From Klebsiella ornithinolytica NBRC 105727 = ATCC 31898 (lineage in GTDB: Bacteria > Pseudomonadota > Gammaproteobacteria > Enterobacterales > Enterobacteriaceae), in the NCBI RefSeq assembly GCF_001598295.1, contig NZ_BCYR01000022.1, forward strand, positions 1-64,000: a DNA stretch of 64,000 nt, in the 5' to 3' direction. Every line of letters starts with the position of its first letter. Position 1 is the first letter of the stretch. Shown here in pieces: positions 25,542 through 34,992 of this stretch. The notes beneath the pieces are model-generated. The model saw only the letters and a list, made by a program, of their open reading frames with translations, searched no databases and was not told the DNA's origin. The position numbers and the translations under genes were made by a program.

Positions 25542-26099
25542 ATGGCAGCACGTGGCGTTAATAAAGTCATTCTGGTCGGACATCTGGGACAGGACCCGGA
25601 CGTGCGTTATATGCCCAACGGCGGCGCAGTGGCAAGCCTGACGCTGGCCACGTCCGAAACATGGCGTGATAAGCAGACGGGAGAGATGCGCGAAAACACC
25701 GAATGGCACCGTGTTGTCATGTTCGGCAAGCTCGCGGAAGTGGCGGGAGAATACCTGCGTAAAGGCGCGCAGGTCTACATCGAGGGCCAGATGCGTACCC
25801 GTAGCTGGCAGGACGATACCGGCGCCACGCGCTACGTCACCGAGGTGCTGGTCGGGCAGAGCGGCACCATGCAGATGCTCGGCGGTCGTCGTGGAAATGG
25901 TGAGCCTGAGAGCGCCGCGCCGCAGCAGCCCGCGCAGCCGCAGAGTTCAGCCGCTCCGGCACAATCTGCTGACGCTCCGGCTAAATCCCCGAAAGCGAAG
26001 GGCGGTAAAAAAGGCCGTCAGAGCGCCGCCCCGTCTCAGCTTCCTCCTCAGCCGTTCCCGGATGATTACCCGCTGACCGATGACGATGCGCCCTTTTAA
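25542..26099 (+). CDS. ssb: Plasmid single-stranded DNA-binding protein
   Basis: 185 residues with the OB-fold start [23 protein letters not shown] and a Gln/Pro/Ala-rich linker. The acidic tip ends DDDAPF, the peptide that recruits repair and replication proteins. Plasmid SSB coats incoming single-stranded DNA and helps avoid SOS induction. It is the first gene behind repeat copy A, which fits expression from single-stranded template on entry. Confidence 0.96.
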   Translation: MAARGVNKVILVGHLGQDPDVRYMPNGGAVASLTLATSETWRDKQTGEMRENTEWHRVVMFGKLAEVAGEYLRKGAQVYIEGQMRTRSWQDDTGATRYVTEVLVGQSGTMQMLGGRRGNGEPESAAPQQPAQPQSSAAPAQSADAPAKSPKAKGGKKGRQSAAPSQLPPQPFPDDYPLTDDDAPF

Positions 26100-26148
26100 A
26101 CCATGATGAACACGCCCCGCTCAGGCGGGGCAGTTAAAGGAGAAACAC

Positions 26149-26397
26149 ATGAATCACAACGTTAAACCTCCGCTGGGATCCCTGTCAGATGGCACGTTTA
26201 CCCGCGAGCAGGCCAGAGCGGTCGCGGCGCAGTATCAGAATGTGGCGATTGAGGATGACCAGGGGACGCATTTTCGCCTCGTCGTCCGTCATCAGGATGA
26301 CGGCAGCATGGTCTGGCGTGTCTGGAATTTTGAACCGGGCGGTGAGTTCCTGATGAACCGTTATATCCGGGACTACGGAGTACGCAAAACGCAGTAA
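26149..26397 (+). CDS. DUF905-family leading-region protein
   Basis: 82 residues: [32 protein letters not shown] and a WNFEPGGE region, the DUF905 pattern known beside ssb and psiB in F-like plasmids. Role unknown. A strong hairpin (26114-26131) lies just upstream and another (26409-26434) just downstream. Confidence 0.8.
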   Translation: MNHNVKPPLGSLSDGTFTREQARAVAAQYQNVAIEDDQGTHFRLVVRHQDDGSMVWRVWNFEPGGEFLMNRYIRDYGVRKTQ

Positions 26398-26465
26398 GCC
26401 TTAAGAGGTGCCGGGCAGATGGGTCTGCCCGGCAGACATTAACTAATATCGGAGAGAAATCAATC

Positions 26466-28466
26466 ATGTCAGTGACCGAGTCTAAAGCAAAAACCCCCGC
26501 GAAAACCAGCAAAAAAGTGGTAAAACCTGCCGAATCCGCCGCCCTGAAAGCCGCGCTTGAGGCCGCACAGATTGAGATGGTGCCGCTGTCGGCGCTGGTC
26601 AAATCCCCGCTGAACGTCCGCACCATCCCGTATCCGCCGGAGAGCGTCCGGGAAATGGCTGACTCCATTCTCGCGGTCGGCCTCATTCAGAATCTGGTGG
26701 TTCACACGCTGCCGGACGGCCTGTCGGGCGTCGCAGCGGGCGGTCGTCGTCTGGCGGCCCTGCAGCTTTTACAACGCGAGCAGCGCATCGATGCCGGGCA
26801 TCAGGTCATCGTGAAGCGTGTCAGCGACGAACTGGCAGTAGTGGCTTCGATGGTCGAGAACAACAACCGGGTGGCGATGCACCCGGCAGAGCAAATCAGC
26901 GGTTTCCGCACGCTGTCTGAGCAGGGCAAGACCCCGGCGCAAATCGGGGACCAGCTGGGGTACAGTTCGCGCCACGTCCAGCGCATGCTGAAGCTCGCCA
27001 GCCTTGCCCCGGAACTGATTGCCCTGCTGGCAGAGAACACGCTCGATGTGGAGCAGTGTCAGGCGCTCAGTCTGGAAAGTGACCCGGCGCGTCAGGTGGA
27101 GATTTACCAGCGCGTGAAGGCGCAGCACAGCTACGCTCCGGCTCACATGCTGAAACGCGCCATCACGGACACCGAAATATCGGTTCGCGACGCCCGATTT
27201 ATGTTTGTCGGGCGCGAAGCGTATGAGGCCGCAGGGGGCGAAGTGCGCGAGGACCTGTTCAGCGCGCAGGAGGGCGACGGAACGGCAGACGGGGTACTGG
27301 TCGGGCGTCTGGTGCAGGAGAAGCTGGAGTCCGCCGCGCTGGCTGTTGAAATGCAGGAGGGCTGGTCATGGTCACTGGCACGGGAAGGGGCGGTGCGGAA
27401 TTACGGTGACGACCGCGAGCATTATCTGGTCCTGCCGGAGCCGGAGGGTGAACTCAGCGCTGACGAGCAGCGGCGTCTCGATGAACTGTACGCCACGCAG
27501 GAAGCCACGGCGACGTATGAAGATGAAGCCGCCATTCAGGTGCTGATTGACGAGATTGAAGAGGCAGCATCGATCCGGGCATGGACACCGGAGCAGAAAG
27601 CGGCCTGTGGCGTGGTGGTCAGTCTGAGTGACGGCGAGCTTTGCATCCAGCGCGGTGTGCAGAAGAAGGTGCAGGCGGCGGTCGCTGACGCGCAGGAAAG
27701 TACCGTCTCTCAGGCTTCCATCCATGTGGTCGCCAGCAGCACCCCGGATGTGGCAGAGGGTATCAGCGTACCGCTTCTGAAAAAAATGTCGTCCGAGAGA
27801 ACGCTGGCGGTGCAGGCGGAACTGGTGCGGCAGCCACAGAAAGCCGTGGCCTTGATGGTCTGGCGGCTGTGCAGTTGCGTGTTCCACTACTGTATCACCA
27901 CCCGGCACCCGTTCGTGATGAATCTCGGGGTTCACCACAGCAGTCTGACCAGTGAAGCCCCGACCGGAGAAAACGGTCAGGCATGGCAGTCGCTGATGCA
28001 GGAGAAAGCCCGTCTGGAAGCCATGCTGCCGGAGGGCTGGAAGAACGATTTCACCACCTTTTTTGCCCTCGACGGACAGACCCTGATGTCGCTGATGGTC
28101 TTCTGTACTGCCTGTTCCGTGGATGGCGTCCAGACCCGCGAACACGGACATACCAGCCGCAGTGACCTCGACGGTGTCGAGGCAGCGCTCGGGTTCCATC
28201 TCCGTAACTGGTGGCAGCCAACAGCGGATAACTTCCTCGGGTTACTCAGCAAGAATCAGATTGTGGCGGCGCTGAAAGATGCCGGACTGACCGGGGCCGC
28301 CTCGGATGCTGAAAAAATGAAGAAAGGCGATGCCGCCAGTCACGCCGAACAGTGGCTCTCCGGGACCCGATGGGTGCCGGGATGGATGCAGTCCCCGGAT
28401 GCCGCAACGCCGGAAGAAGCAGACACCACGCCTGACACTGACGAACCCACCTCACACGCTGCCTGA
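26466..28466 (+). CDS. ParB/RepB/Spo0J-like protein of the leading region
   Basis: 666 residues. The N-terminal ParB/Sulfiredoxin fold (about residues 38-130) has GGRRLAAL and [11 protein letters not shown] (ParB CTP-binding-like boxes). HTH-like [20 protein letters not shown] follows at about residues 158-178. The C-terminal 450 residues are unique to this plasmid family. F-like leading regions carry such proteins (YubM-type) beside psiB. It is not paired with a ParA here, and the true partition pair of the plasmid is parFG, so its role in establishment is unsettled. Confidence 0.85.
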   Translation: MSVTESKAKTPAKTSKKVVKPAESAALKAALEAAQIEMVPLSALVKSPLNVRTIPYPPESVREMADSILAVGLIQNLVVHTLPDGLSGVAAGGRRLAALQLLQREQRIDAGHQVIVKRVSDELAVVASMVENNNRVAMHPAEQISGFRTLSEQGKTPAQIGDQLGYSSRHVQRMLKLASLAPELIALLAENTLDVEQCQALSLESDPARQVEIYQRVKAQHSYAPAHMLKRAITDTEISVRDARFMFVGREAYEAAGGEVREDLFSAQEGDGTADGVLVGRLVQEKLESAALAVEMQEGWSWSLAREGAVRNYGDDREHYLVLPEPEGELSADEQRRLDELYATQEATATYEDEAAIQVLIDEIEEAASIRAWTPEQKAACGVVVSLSDGELCIQRGVQKKVQAAVADAQESTVSQASIHVVASSTPDVAEGISVPLLKKMSSERTLAVQAELVRQPQKAVALMVWRLCSCVFHYCITTRHPFVMNLGVHHSSLTSEAPTGENGQAWQSLMQEKARLEAMLPEGWKNDFTTFFALDGQTLMSLMVFCTACSVDGVQTREHGHTSRSDLDGVEAALGFHLRNWWQPTADNFLGLLSKNQIVAALKDAGLTGAASDAEKMKKGDAASHAEQWLSGTRWVPGWMQSPDAATPEEADTTPDTDEPTSHAA

Positions 28467-28506
28467 TAACGGAGACGCCGCCCTGCGGGGCGGCGATAAG
28501 GAGACG

Positions 28507-28941
28507 ATGATGCGCAATATTATTACCCCCGATGTCCTGAAAACCATGATCCCACAGGAATACGAAGACTGGCGCGAAGGAGGAGAGGATTTGCGCCGCG
28601 AACTGACCCATGCCGTAATGCGTGACCTGAGCTGCCCGGACAACTGGGACATGAACGGGGAGTACCGCAGCGAGTTCGGGGGCTTTTTCCCGGTACAGGT
28701 CCGCTTCACGCCTTCACACGGTAACTATCATCTCGCCGTGTGCAGTCCCGGCGATATCTCTCCGGCCTGGATGGTGGTGTTTATCCCCGCCAGCGGTCGT
28801 CCGTTCTCGGTTATCAGCACGCTGTCGGACTGGTCGCCGGAAGCCATCAGCCACACGCTGAGTCTGGTTGCCCGGCTCGATGCTGATGGCTACAGTCAGG
28901 CCAGCATCATCAGCATGCTGGTCATGGAGGGCGCACAGTGA
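28507..28941 (+). CDS. psiB: PsiB, plasmid SOS inhibition protein
   Basis: 144 residues from the ATG at 28507 (GATAAGGAG before it; a second ATG follows at 28510). Family blocks [40 protein letters not shown] and LAVCSPGD are all present. PsiB binds RecA and delays nucleation on incoming single-stranded DNA, preventing SOS induction in the recipient. It overlaps psiA by 4 bp. Confidence 0.96.
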   Translation: MMRNIITPDVLKTMIPQEYEDWREGGEDLRRELTHAVMRDLSCPDNWDMNGEYRSEFGGFFPVQVRFTPSHGNYHLAVCSPGDISPAWMVVFIPASGRPFSVISTLSDWSPEAISHTLSLVARLDADGYSQASIISMLVMEGAQ

Positions 28942-29666
28942 ACGCATCAACAACGTCTCTGGTGACCCTGAAGCCAGCCCGACAGGCAGCGCTGCAGGCG
29001 GTCCTGTCGGTGGAGGAATCCCGCCGTCTCGGTGCGCGTCTGCCCGCCATGCCACACGTGCGCACCTTCCTGCGTCTGCTGACCGGGAACAGCCGCATGA
29101 ACACGACCGTGGCGCAGCGCATTCCCGGCCTCAACTGGGACCCGAAGCATCGCCTGAGCAGCCTCAAACAGGTGGAGGAGGCGCTTGATGAACTGATTGC
29201 CAGCCACGGGGAGTGCTGCCCGCTGCCGCTGCCGGTGGATGTTCAGGCTGAACTGTTCCCGGAAGTGCTGCACACCCGCACAGAACGCCGGTTGCAGCGC
29301 AGAAACATCGCGTTCACCCGCAGCATGCGCCGGGAAGAACGGACGCTGGCACATCACTGGCGGCTGCGGCAGAACCTGCTGGGGCAGGCCGTCACGGAGC
29401 TGAACTTTCAATCCCCGGAGACGGTCAGCAGCTGGTACCGCCGGTGGGCCGAAGAGTTTGACGCGCGTGAGCTGGAGCCGGCTTTCTGGCACTGGCGGTC
29501 GCGGTTTGCCTCGCTGGCTTCCCTGGACTGGCTACGTGACGCGAAGGAACCGCTGTACGGGGTCATTCATGAAATCGGCTTCATTGTACGTGACACCCCG
29601 GAGGCTGTGCGTCAGGCAGAGCGCTGGCAGGTGCCGAACAAGCTGACGGATCGGAGGCGGGGATGA
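28938..29666 (+). CDS. psiA: PsiA, plasmid SOS inhibition-associated protein
   Basis: 242 residues from a GTG at 28938 that overlaps the psiB stop. PsiA family, always coupled to psiB in F-like plasmids; helical and charged, no enzymatic motif. It was identified by neighbourhood and length (about 240) plus [21 protein letters not shown]. Its exact function is poorly known. Confidence 0.9.
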   Translation: MNASTTSLVTLKPARQAALQAVLSVEESRRLGARLPAMPHVRTFLRLLTGNSRMNTTVAQRIPGLNWDPKHRLSSLKQVEEALDELIASHGECCPLPLPVDVQAELFPEVLHTRTERRLQRRNIAFTRSMRREERTLAHHWRLRQNLLGQAVTELNFQSPETVSSWYRRWAEEFDARELEPAFWHWRSRFASLASLDWLRDAKEPLYGVIHEIGFIVRDTPEAVRQAERWQVPNKLTDRRRG

Positions 29667-29986
29667 GGTGGCGTTACTCCCTGCGCTGGAAATTACCCTC
29701 ACCGTGTCCCGGTCCGCATGAACTGGCATCCGAAGTGGTGGAGGCGGGACAGCCTGCGCCCGGATCCATTATGTCGCTCTGGGTGGCGGGCGCCGGGTAT
29801 GCGGTGTGCGTGGATTTTCCCGATGAGCGGCAGATTAAGCGCTGGAGCGATGAGCGCAAAGCCGCTGCGCGCCGCCGGAATCTGGCGCGGCGGGTTAACC
29901 GAATAGCGCCTCTGTTTGCTGAGGAACTGATTGAGAGGGAGCTTGAGGGGCGACCAGACTATTTCCGGGGAAAATCTCAGACCTGA
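29663..29986 (+). CDS. Uncharacterised protein coupled to psiA
   Basis: 107 residues, ATG overlapping the psiA stop by 4 bp, so the psiB-psiA-this trio is translationally coupled. It is basic in the second half (SDERKAAARRRNLARRVNRIA). Family not recognised; F-like plasmids often have a small gene here before the hok-type locus, which I do not see in this window. Confidence 0.55.
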   Translation: MRWRYSLRWKLPSPCPGPHELASEVVEAGQPAPGSIMSLWVAGAGYAVCVDFPDERQIKRWSDERKAAARRRNLARRVNRIAPLFAEELIERELEGRPDYFRGKSQT

Positions 29987-30063
29987 AACGGGTAAGGCCC
30001 GGTTCAGGCGCGCATTGATGTGGAGCCTGCAACGTCTGAAAGAAAAAAGCACAACCCCGGATA

Positions 30064-30093
30064 AAAAGAGGGGCGCTGACGCGCTCCTTTTTA
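30064..30093 (+). terminator. Terminator of the psiB-psiA operon
   Basis: GGGGCGC pairs with GCGCTCC around TGAC, followed by TTTTTAT; A-tract on the other side. It lies about 80 bp after the coupled gene. Confidence 0.75.
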
Positions 30094-30217
30094 TCCTGTC
30101 TCTGTATTATTGACCTTAAATCCTTTGTCTCCCTGATACGGTTTTCTGACAGGGTGAGTCTCTCCTCCTGCTGCTTTCTCTCTTCTTCCGTTTCTTTCTG
30201 ACTGGCGAGGCCCGGCG

Positions 30218-30786
30218 ACACCTTCGGCTCCCGACCGCTGCGCGTCCGGTCGTCGAGCCACACTCCGCTAACCGCGAAAGGACGCGGTAAGCTCCGCCGA
30301 ACCCGCTCGCGGTTTCGGGCTATCGCTAGTGTCTGATGTCTGACGTCAACGGCAGGCCTGCAGCATCCTTGTCAGGATGCGCCGCCTCTGTCGCGCCGTG
30401 GCCTGCGCTCCCTGCATCCCGGCAAAAAAACGCCGGAACGTAAGGCGCAACGCCGTTTCGCTCGTCGCGCCCCGTCGTTGCCGGGGTGCCTGCCCTGGTG
30501 TTCCGTGCGCCTTTCACCGTTTAAGCCCCTTCGCCCGGGAATATCCCGCCACAAACCGCCTGGCTGTCCAGTACCGCTGATGCTCTCCGGCGACATTTTT
30601 TGCCGAAAACCCGACAAATAATGTCGCCTCCGTACCGGACATCTGCACCGGCCCGTGTCTGTTCTTTCCCGTTGCGGCGAAGGTTCTCAAACGGGTGAGG
30701 TTCACAACCCGGAAACAACCGGCAGCCACCCCACGAAACGTCAACACCGCGACGAATGAAACTCAACGGGTGATGTTCTTTAAAAA
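30218..30786 (+). repeat. Long leading-region repeat, copy B (Frpo/ssi-like, diverged)
   Basis: About 570 bp homologous to copies A and C but diverged in the middle. It shares CACCTTCGGCTCCCGACCG, CTCCGCTAACCGCGAAAGGA, TCGGGCTATCGCTAGTGTCTG, GCAGCATCCTTGTCAGGATGC and the end CTCAACGGGTGATG with a T/A-rich tail. It stops 13 bp before the next gene's ATG. The 230 bp before it (29987-30217) hold the psi terminator and nothing else clear. Confidence 0.7.
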
Positions 30787-30799
30787 TCAGGAGGAAAAA

Positions 30800-31027
30800 A
30801 TGCAGACACAGGCGATGCGTGTTTATCAGATCACCTTTACCGGACGCGACGCAAAAGGCGTTATTCCGATGTTTACCCGCGTGAAAGCCATGACCGGAAA
30901 GGGCGCGATTAAGGCGTTTATTGAGCGTTACAAACCTGTTCAGGGCTGGTTTCTGGGCGATCCCGAAGACATTACCGACAACGTGAAAAAGGAGGCAGAA
31001 GAAGCAGAGAGCAAAGCGCAGAGATGA
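30800..31027 (+). CDS. Uncharacterised small basic protein
   Basis: 75 residues from ATG 30800 (AGGAGG before it). Contains MRVYQITFTGRDAKGVIPMF and an end EEAEESKAQR. First gene after repeat copy B, in the same position as ssb and the gene at 33051 after copies A and C. Family not recognised. Confidence 0.6.
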   Translation: MQTQAMRVYQITFTGRDAKGVIPMFTRVKAMTGKGAIKAFIERYKPVQGWFLGDPEDITDNVKKEAEEAESKAQR

Positions 31028-31115
31028 AAAAAGCAGGGAAACCCCTGCTTTATCCAAGCCGCAGAAATCGCAGCAACGACTTTTGCGGCATACAGCAACT
31101 GATAAGGAGGTACCA

Positions 31116-31349
31116 GTGTACACAGTATCTATTGTTTCACCGTCTGACGGCGCTGTAAAGCCCCGCCATCATTCCCGACTCCTTCGCGCCGATATTCCCG
31201 CGACGGAGATAGACCCTGCGCTCAGGGCTTTCGGGCGGCACATTGCGAAATCTGTTCGCAAGGGGCGCGGAGTCCACATTCCCGCGATGAAAAACGCAGA
31301 TTTTGGTCAGGTGCTCCGCACCCTCGAACTTACACGCGCATGTAACTAA
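31116..31349 (+). CDS. Small protein, paralogue of 33882-34112
   Basis: 77 residues from a GTG at 31116 (AAGGAGG before it). Aligned with the protein at 33882 it shares VKPR, RADI, EIDPALRAFGRHIA, RKGRGVHIPAM, FGQVLRTLEL and RACN. Basic, probably nucleic-acid-binding. Preceded and followed by hairpins conserved in the other copy (31031-31050; 31358-31377). Role unknown. Confidence 0.7.
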   Translation: MYTVSIVSPSDGAVKPRHHSRLLRADIPATEIDPALRAFGRHIAKSVRKGRGVHIPAMKNADFGQVLRTLELTRACN

Positions 31350-31397
31350 CCAGGTGAGCCGCTCCGAAAGGGGCGGCAACAGCAGAAGGAGGACATC

Positions 31398-32273
31398 ATG
31401 AGTCACACCACCACACAGGCTGTCAGCGTCGACATTAACCCCCACAGCGGCGCGGGAGAGGTCATCCCGTCTTTGCCCGTTGAGCGCATTGTGGCGCAGC
31501 GAAACAGCGGCGTGACGGCGTTTCTGGAGGCGATAAGGCTGCTACGTGACGCGCAGAAACTCATTTTTGAAGCATCCGGGCGCGGGTGGATCTCAGGCAT
31601 GACCGACATCATCGAACGCAGCCTGTCAGCTGACCGCAGCACCACGCGGGAAGCCGCCTTAAAACGCAGCGTCTGCCGTTATGCCGATCGCGACATCTGG
31701 ACGCGCCTGATGAATGACACGGGCATGTTTACGCTGATGAGCGAGGCGCAGCGCAAGGCGTGGGATACGCAGCTCTACAGCGATGACTGCCCCGAAATCA
31801 CCCTCGACAACGTGATCGCCACGTTCCGGGCGCTTAACGCCAGCAAGGGGGCTACGTTTGAGCAGGGCGTGATTGACGTGTTCCGCAACCTTTCATGGGA
31901 CTATAAAACGCATAATCCGTGCCTGCTGGGAAAGAAAATTATCATTGATGGTGTCCTGGACAATCATCGCGGGCTGTATTTTTCCGTGCGCACGTATGCA
32001 CAGAACCGCATCGATGACCTTGCCCGCCCGTTCTGGTTACTCGACGGAAAGACCATTCCCGACAACCGCGTCTCCGAGGGGGCAAACCTGAGCGCGTTTA
32101 TCAGCCAGGGCGGCGCGGCGAGTGTGGGCGAGGTGTTCGCGTGTGAGTATTTCACGGTACGCACATACAAAAAAGGCTCCGCGCACGTCACCTTTACCCG
32201 GCCCGACCTGGTGGAGAAGGTGAACGACATTATCGCGCGGCACTATCCGGGGGCGCTGCCGCCGGTGGTCTGA
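31398..32273 (+). CDS. DUF4942 domain-containing protein
   Basis: 291 residues. The pattern matches the DUF4942 family of plasmids and phages, with LPVERIVAQRNSGVTAFLEAI, RDIWTRLMNDTGM and SVRTYAQNRIDDLARPFW. No catalytic motif is evident. It is the last gene of the first of two similar modules; the second ends with a methyltransferase-like protein instead. Confidence 0.75.
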   Translation: MSHTTTQAVSVDINPHSGAGEVIPSLPVERIVAQRNSGVTAFLEAIRLLRDAQKLIFEASGRGWISGMTDIIERSLSADRSTTREAALKRSVCRYADRDIWTRLMNDTGMFTLMSEAQRKAWDTQLYSDDCPEITLDNVIATFRALNASKGATFEQGVIDVFRNLSWDYKTHNPCLLGKKIIIDGVLDNHRGLYFSVRTYAQNRIDDLARPFWLLDGKTIPDNRVSEGANLSAFISQGGAASVGEVFACEYFTVRTYKKGSAHVTFTRPDLVEKVNDIIARHYPGALPPVV

Positions 32274-32485
32274 TGCGCTGGCGGGGGACTCGTTCCCCCG
32301 TCACTGTCTGTCCGTCCGCCGAAAACCTGCCTGCGGCGCGTGGCAGGGCTGCGCTGACGCGCCGCCACGGCCACTCTTTCACAGGGAAAATATCCTTTTC
32401 CCGTACTCGTTCTGACTGTTCCGCTGATATCTTCCCCTGTTCCATTCTCTCTTCTGCTGTTTCTTTCTGACAGGCCAGACCCGGG

Positions 32486-33023
32486 GACACCTTCGGCTCC
32501 CGACCGCTGCGCGTCCGGTCGTCGAGCCACACTCCGCTAACCGCGAAATGACGCGGTAAGCTCCGCCGAACCCGCCAGGCGGTTTCGGGCTATCGCTAGT
32601 GTCTGATGTCTGACGTCAACGGCAGGCTTGCAGCATCCTTGTCAGGATGCGCCGCCCTTTTACGCGCCGTGGCCTGCGCTCCCTGCATCCCGGCAAACGG
32701 CCGCCGGGCTGTAAGGGGCAACGCCGTTTCGCTGCCGCTTCTCCGACGTTGCGGCGGGTTCCTGCTCTTTCCTTACCTGGTTTTTTCACCCCTTTAAGTC
32801 CATTCGCCGGGGCTGAGACAAGCACAGTCGCTGTCAGCCGTCCAGGGTAAATGACACGCGGTAAACCGCGCCCTGGACATCTGCCATCGCCGGTGCTCGT
32901 TTACGCCCTTGCGGCGAACGGCTCTCAAACGGGTGAAGGTAACAACCAGCGGAGCAGAGCAGCAGGTCCCCGCAAAACGTCAAAACCGCGGCCCCGGCAA
33001 CTCAACGGGTGAGGGTTTTAAAA
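32486..33023 (+). repeat. Long leading-region repeat, copy C (Frpo/ssi-like)
   Basis: About 540 bp, closely matching copy A from CACCTTCGGCTCCCGACC to CTCAACGGGTGA, including the same GACAAGCACAGTCGCTGTCAG and CTCTCAAACGGGTGAAGG blocks. It ends 28 bp before the gene at 33051. The preceding 200 bp (32274-32485) show no gene. Confidence 0.75.
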
Positions 33024-33050
33024 CCTTAAAGTCAAAAAAGGAAAACATTC

Positions 33051-33389
33051 ATGAATACCCGCATCGTTCATTCCATATCGTCCGTTCTGCGTACTGATGG
33101 CTTTGTGCGCAATATCCACGCCGCTAACCCGTTCGATGTTATCCGCGCCGATGTGGTGCTTGCGCGCATCGAGAAAGAAGCAGGGCGCTGCTGCGGGATG
33201 CACTACGAGCTGTATCAGGCGCGCGTGCTGGGCGATGCGCTGGATTATCTGGATGCGCTGCCGCTGAAAGACCGCCCGGCGCTCATGGGCGCGGCGGCAA
33301 AACGCGGTTACATCCTGACGCTGGCTGAAGAAGGGTACGCGCAGGAAGCCCGCGATGTGCTTATGAGTGAACTGGCGGAAAACGAATAG
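33051..33389 (+). CDS. Uncharacterised small protein
   Basis: 112 residues, start ATG 33051 with GGAAAACATTC upstream. Helical, with an AHAANPFDVIRADVVLARIEKEAG stretch; family unknown. First gene behind repeat copy C, so probably early-expressed on entry. Confidence 0.6.
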   Translation: MNTRIVHSISSVLRTDGFVRNIHAANPFDVIRADVVLARIEKEAGRCCGMHYELYQARVLGDALDYLDALPLKDRPALMGAAAKRGYILTLAEEGYAQEARDVLMSELAENE

Positions 33390-33445
33390 ACAAAAAAACG
33401 GGTGGCGGCATGTTGCTGCCATCCCTTAACCCGAAGGAGAAAACC

Positions 33446-33793
33446 ATGCACTTACACCTGACTGAATCCTCAGCCCGTCCGGGAATGCAGGTCACTGCCG
33501 AAGCCGAGCGCGAGTACTGGATGAGTCGCCAGAAAGCGGCGGTGAAAGCGCCCGCTGAAATCGACGTTCACGCCTTCCACGACGCGCTGGGCCTGATGTA
33601 CCCGCTCAACTGGTCAACGAGTGATAACGGCGTCTGGGAGACGTTCATGCTGCAGGAGATGGTCTGCGGTGACGTGACAGAGATTTATGCCCGCTGCGGA
33701 GCCAGATATTTCCGGCTGCGGGATGTGTGCAACCTGAGCCATGCGCAGATTAAAACGCGCATTAAGGAGGGATTTAACTTGTTCCAGAAATGA
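33446..33793 (+). CDS. Uncharacterised small protein
   Basis: 115 residues from the ATG at 33446 (GAAGGAGA before it). No signal peptide; contains AEAEREYWMSRQKA and QIKTRIKEGFNLFQK at the end. Followed by a hairpin at 33797-33816 that is also present before the paralogous gene at 31116. Confidence 0.6.
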   Translation: MHLHLTESSARPGMQVTAEAEREYWMSRQKAAVKAPAEIDVHAFHDALGLMYPLNWSTSDNGVWETFMLQEMVCGDVTEIYARCGARYFRLRDVCNLSHAQIKTRIKEGFNLFQK

Positions 33794-33881
33794 AAAAAGC
33801 AGGGAAAACCCTGCTTAATCCACGCCGTAAAAGTCGCGGGAACGATTTTTTCGGCTGTTCAAATTAACTTACGAGGTACAT

Positions 33882-34112
33882 ATGAACGTAACTATTCTTT
33901 CACCTTCCACTGAGGCTGTAAAGCCCCGCCGTCACCAGCGCATTTTGCGGGCTGACATCGCCGCGCGGGAGATTGACCCGGCGCTCAAAGCCTTCGGACG
34001 GCATATTGCCCGGAGCATTCGCAAGGGGCGCGGCGTCCATATCCCGGCGATGAACAACACCGCTTTCGGGCAGGTACTCCGCACGCTTGAACTTAAACGC
34101 GCATGTAACTGA
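33882..34112 (+). CDS. Small protein, paralogue of 31116-31349
   Basis: 76 residues from the ATG at 33882 (ACGAGG before it). Same layout and C-terminus as 31116-31349 (EIDPALKAFGRHIARS, RKGRGVHIPAM, VLRTLELKRACN). The two copies diverged mostly in the first 15 residues. Surrounding hairpins are also conserved, so the whole unit is a duplication. Confidence 0.7.
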   Translation: MNVTILSPSTEAVKPRRHQRILRADIAAREIDPALKAFGRHIARSIRKGRGVHIPAMNNTAFGQVLRTLELKRACN

Positions 34113-34158
34113 TAAGGTGAGCTGCTCCTTCGGGAGCGGCAACAGCGGAGATAATTAT

Positions 34159-34992
34159 ATGTCACAGCTGAGTTTTGCTGATGTGTTCAATATGGCCAGA
34201 GAAACCGCTGAGAATAGCCCTGTGATCCAGGTCAGGGCGCAGGTCGCGGAAGTGGTGCCTTCTGTTCAGCGAATGATGAGTGAGCAGCACAGCCGGAGCC
34301 GCTTTATCCGCGTGTTTAAAGACACGGGCCGCCATCTGGGGCGCTGGGAGGTGTTCAGCGATTTTCTGTCACTGGCCGCCAGTGAACTGGATATGGCCCG
34401 GATAAGAGCACCGGAAAGCATTGAGCACTGCCGGAAAATTTGTGCGCGTTATGAGGCATCAGATATCGCGAACATGCAGGAGATGTTCTGCATGATGGTA
34501 TGCGCACTGGAGGCGAAATTTCATGATTTCCTCGGCGCCATTTTCATGGAGCTTGAGCTGGGCGATAGCTTTCGCGGGCAGTACTTTACCCCTTATTCGG
34601 TCCAGTGCCTGATGGCCCGGATGCTGATGCCGGGCGTCAGGGACACTATCCGCCGGGAAGGGATAGCCACGGTCAGCGATCCGGCCTGTGGTGCCGCCGG
34701 GATGCTGATTGCATATGCCGAATGCCTGCTCGAAGCGGATATCAATCCTTCCATGCACATGTTCGGCAGCTGCATCGATATCGATCCGGTGGCGGCAGAT
34801 ATGGCTTTCATCCAGCTGTCTCTGCTGGGGATTGCCGCCGAAGTGGTCACGGGTAACACCCTGACAATGCAGTTCCGGCGGGTAAGATACACCCCCGTGT
34901 ACTACCTCAATGACTTTGAAAAACGGCTGGCTGACCTGACCCGGTTCAGGGCGATGCGGGACTTTATGCGCGGGATACAGGAGGCTGCGTAA
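34159..34992 (+). CDS. HsdM-like N6-methyltransferase fold protein lacking motif IV
   Basis: 277 residues from the ATG at 34159; the frame extends upstream to 34087 but overlaps the previous gene. FRGQYFTPYSVQCLMARML and the SAM motif DPACGAAGML match N6-adenine methyltransferases of type I systems. The catalytic NPPY/NPPF tetrapeptide is absent; the stretch after GNTL reads QFRRVRYTPVYYLND instead. It may bind SAM without methylating, or be a DNA-mimic or regulatory relative. Its DUF4942 counterpart occupies the same place in the first module. Confidence 0.8.
   Translation: MSQLSFADVFNMARETAENSPVIQVRAQVAEVVPSVQRMMSEQHSRSRFIRVFKDTGRHLGRWEVFSDFLSLAASELDMARIRAPESIEHCRKICARYEASDIANMQEMFCMMVCALEAKFHDFLGAIFMELELGDSFRGQYFTPYSVQCLMARMLMPGVRDTIRREGIATVSDPACGAAGMLIAYAECLLEADINPSMHMFGSCIDIDPVAADMAFIQLSLLGIAAEVVTGNTLTMQFRRVRYTPVYYLNDFEKRLADLTRFRAMRDFMRGIQEAA

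Noticed and set aside
28246..29492. Long minus-strand frames under psiB and psiA (28246-28611, 28947-29492)
   Set aside because: They oppose psiB/psiA, which match their families well; no independent evidence.
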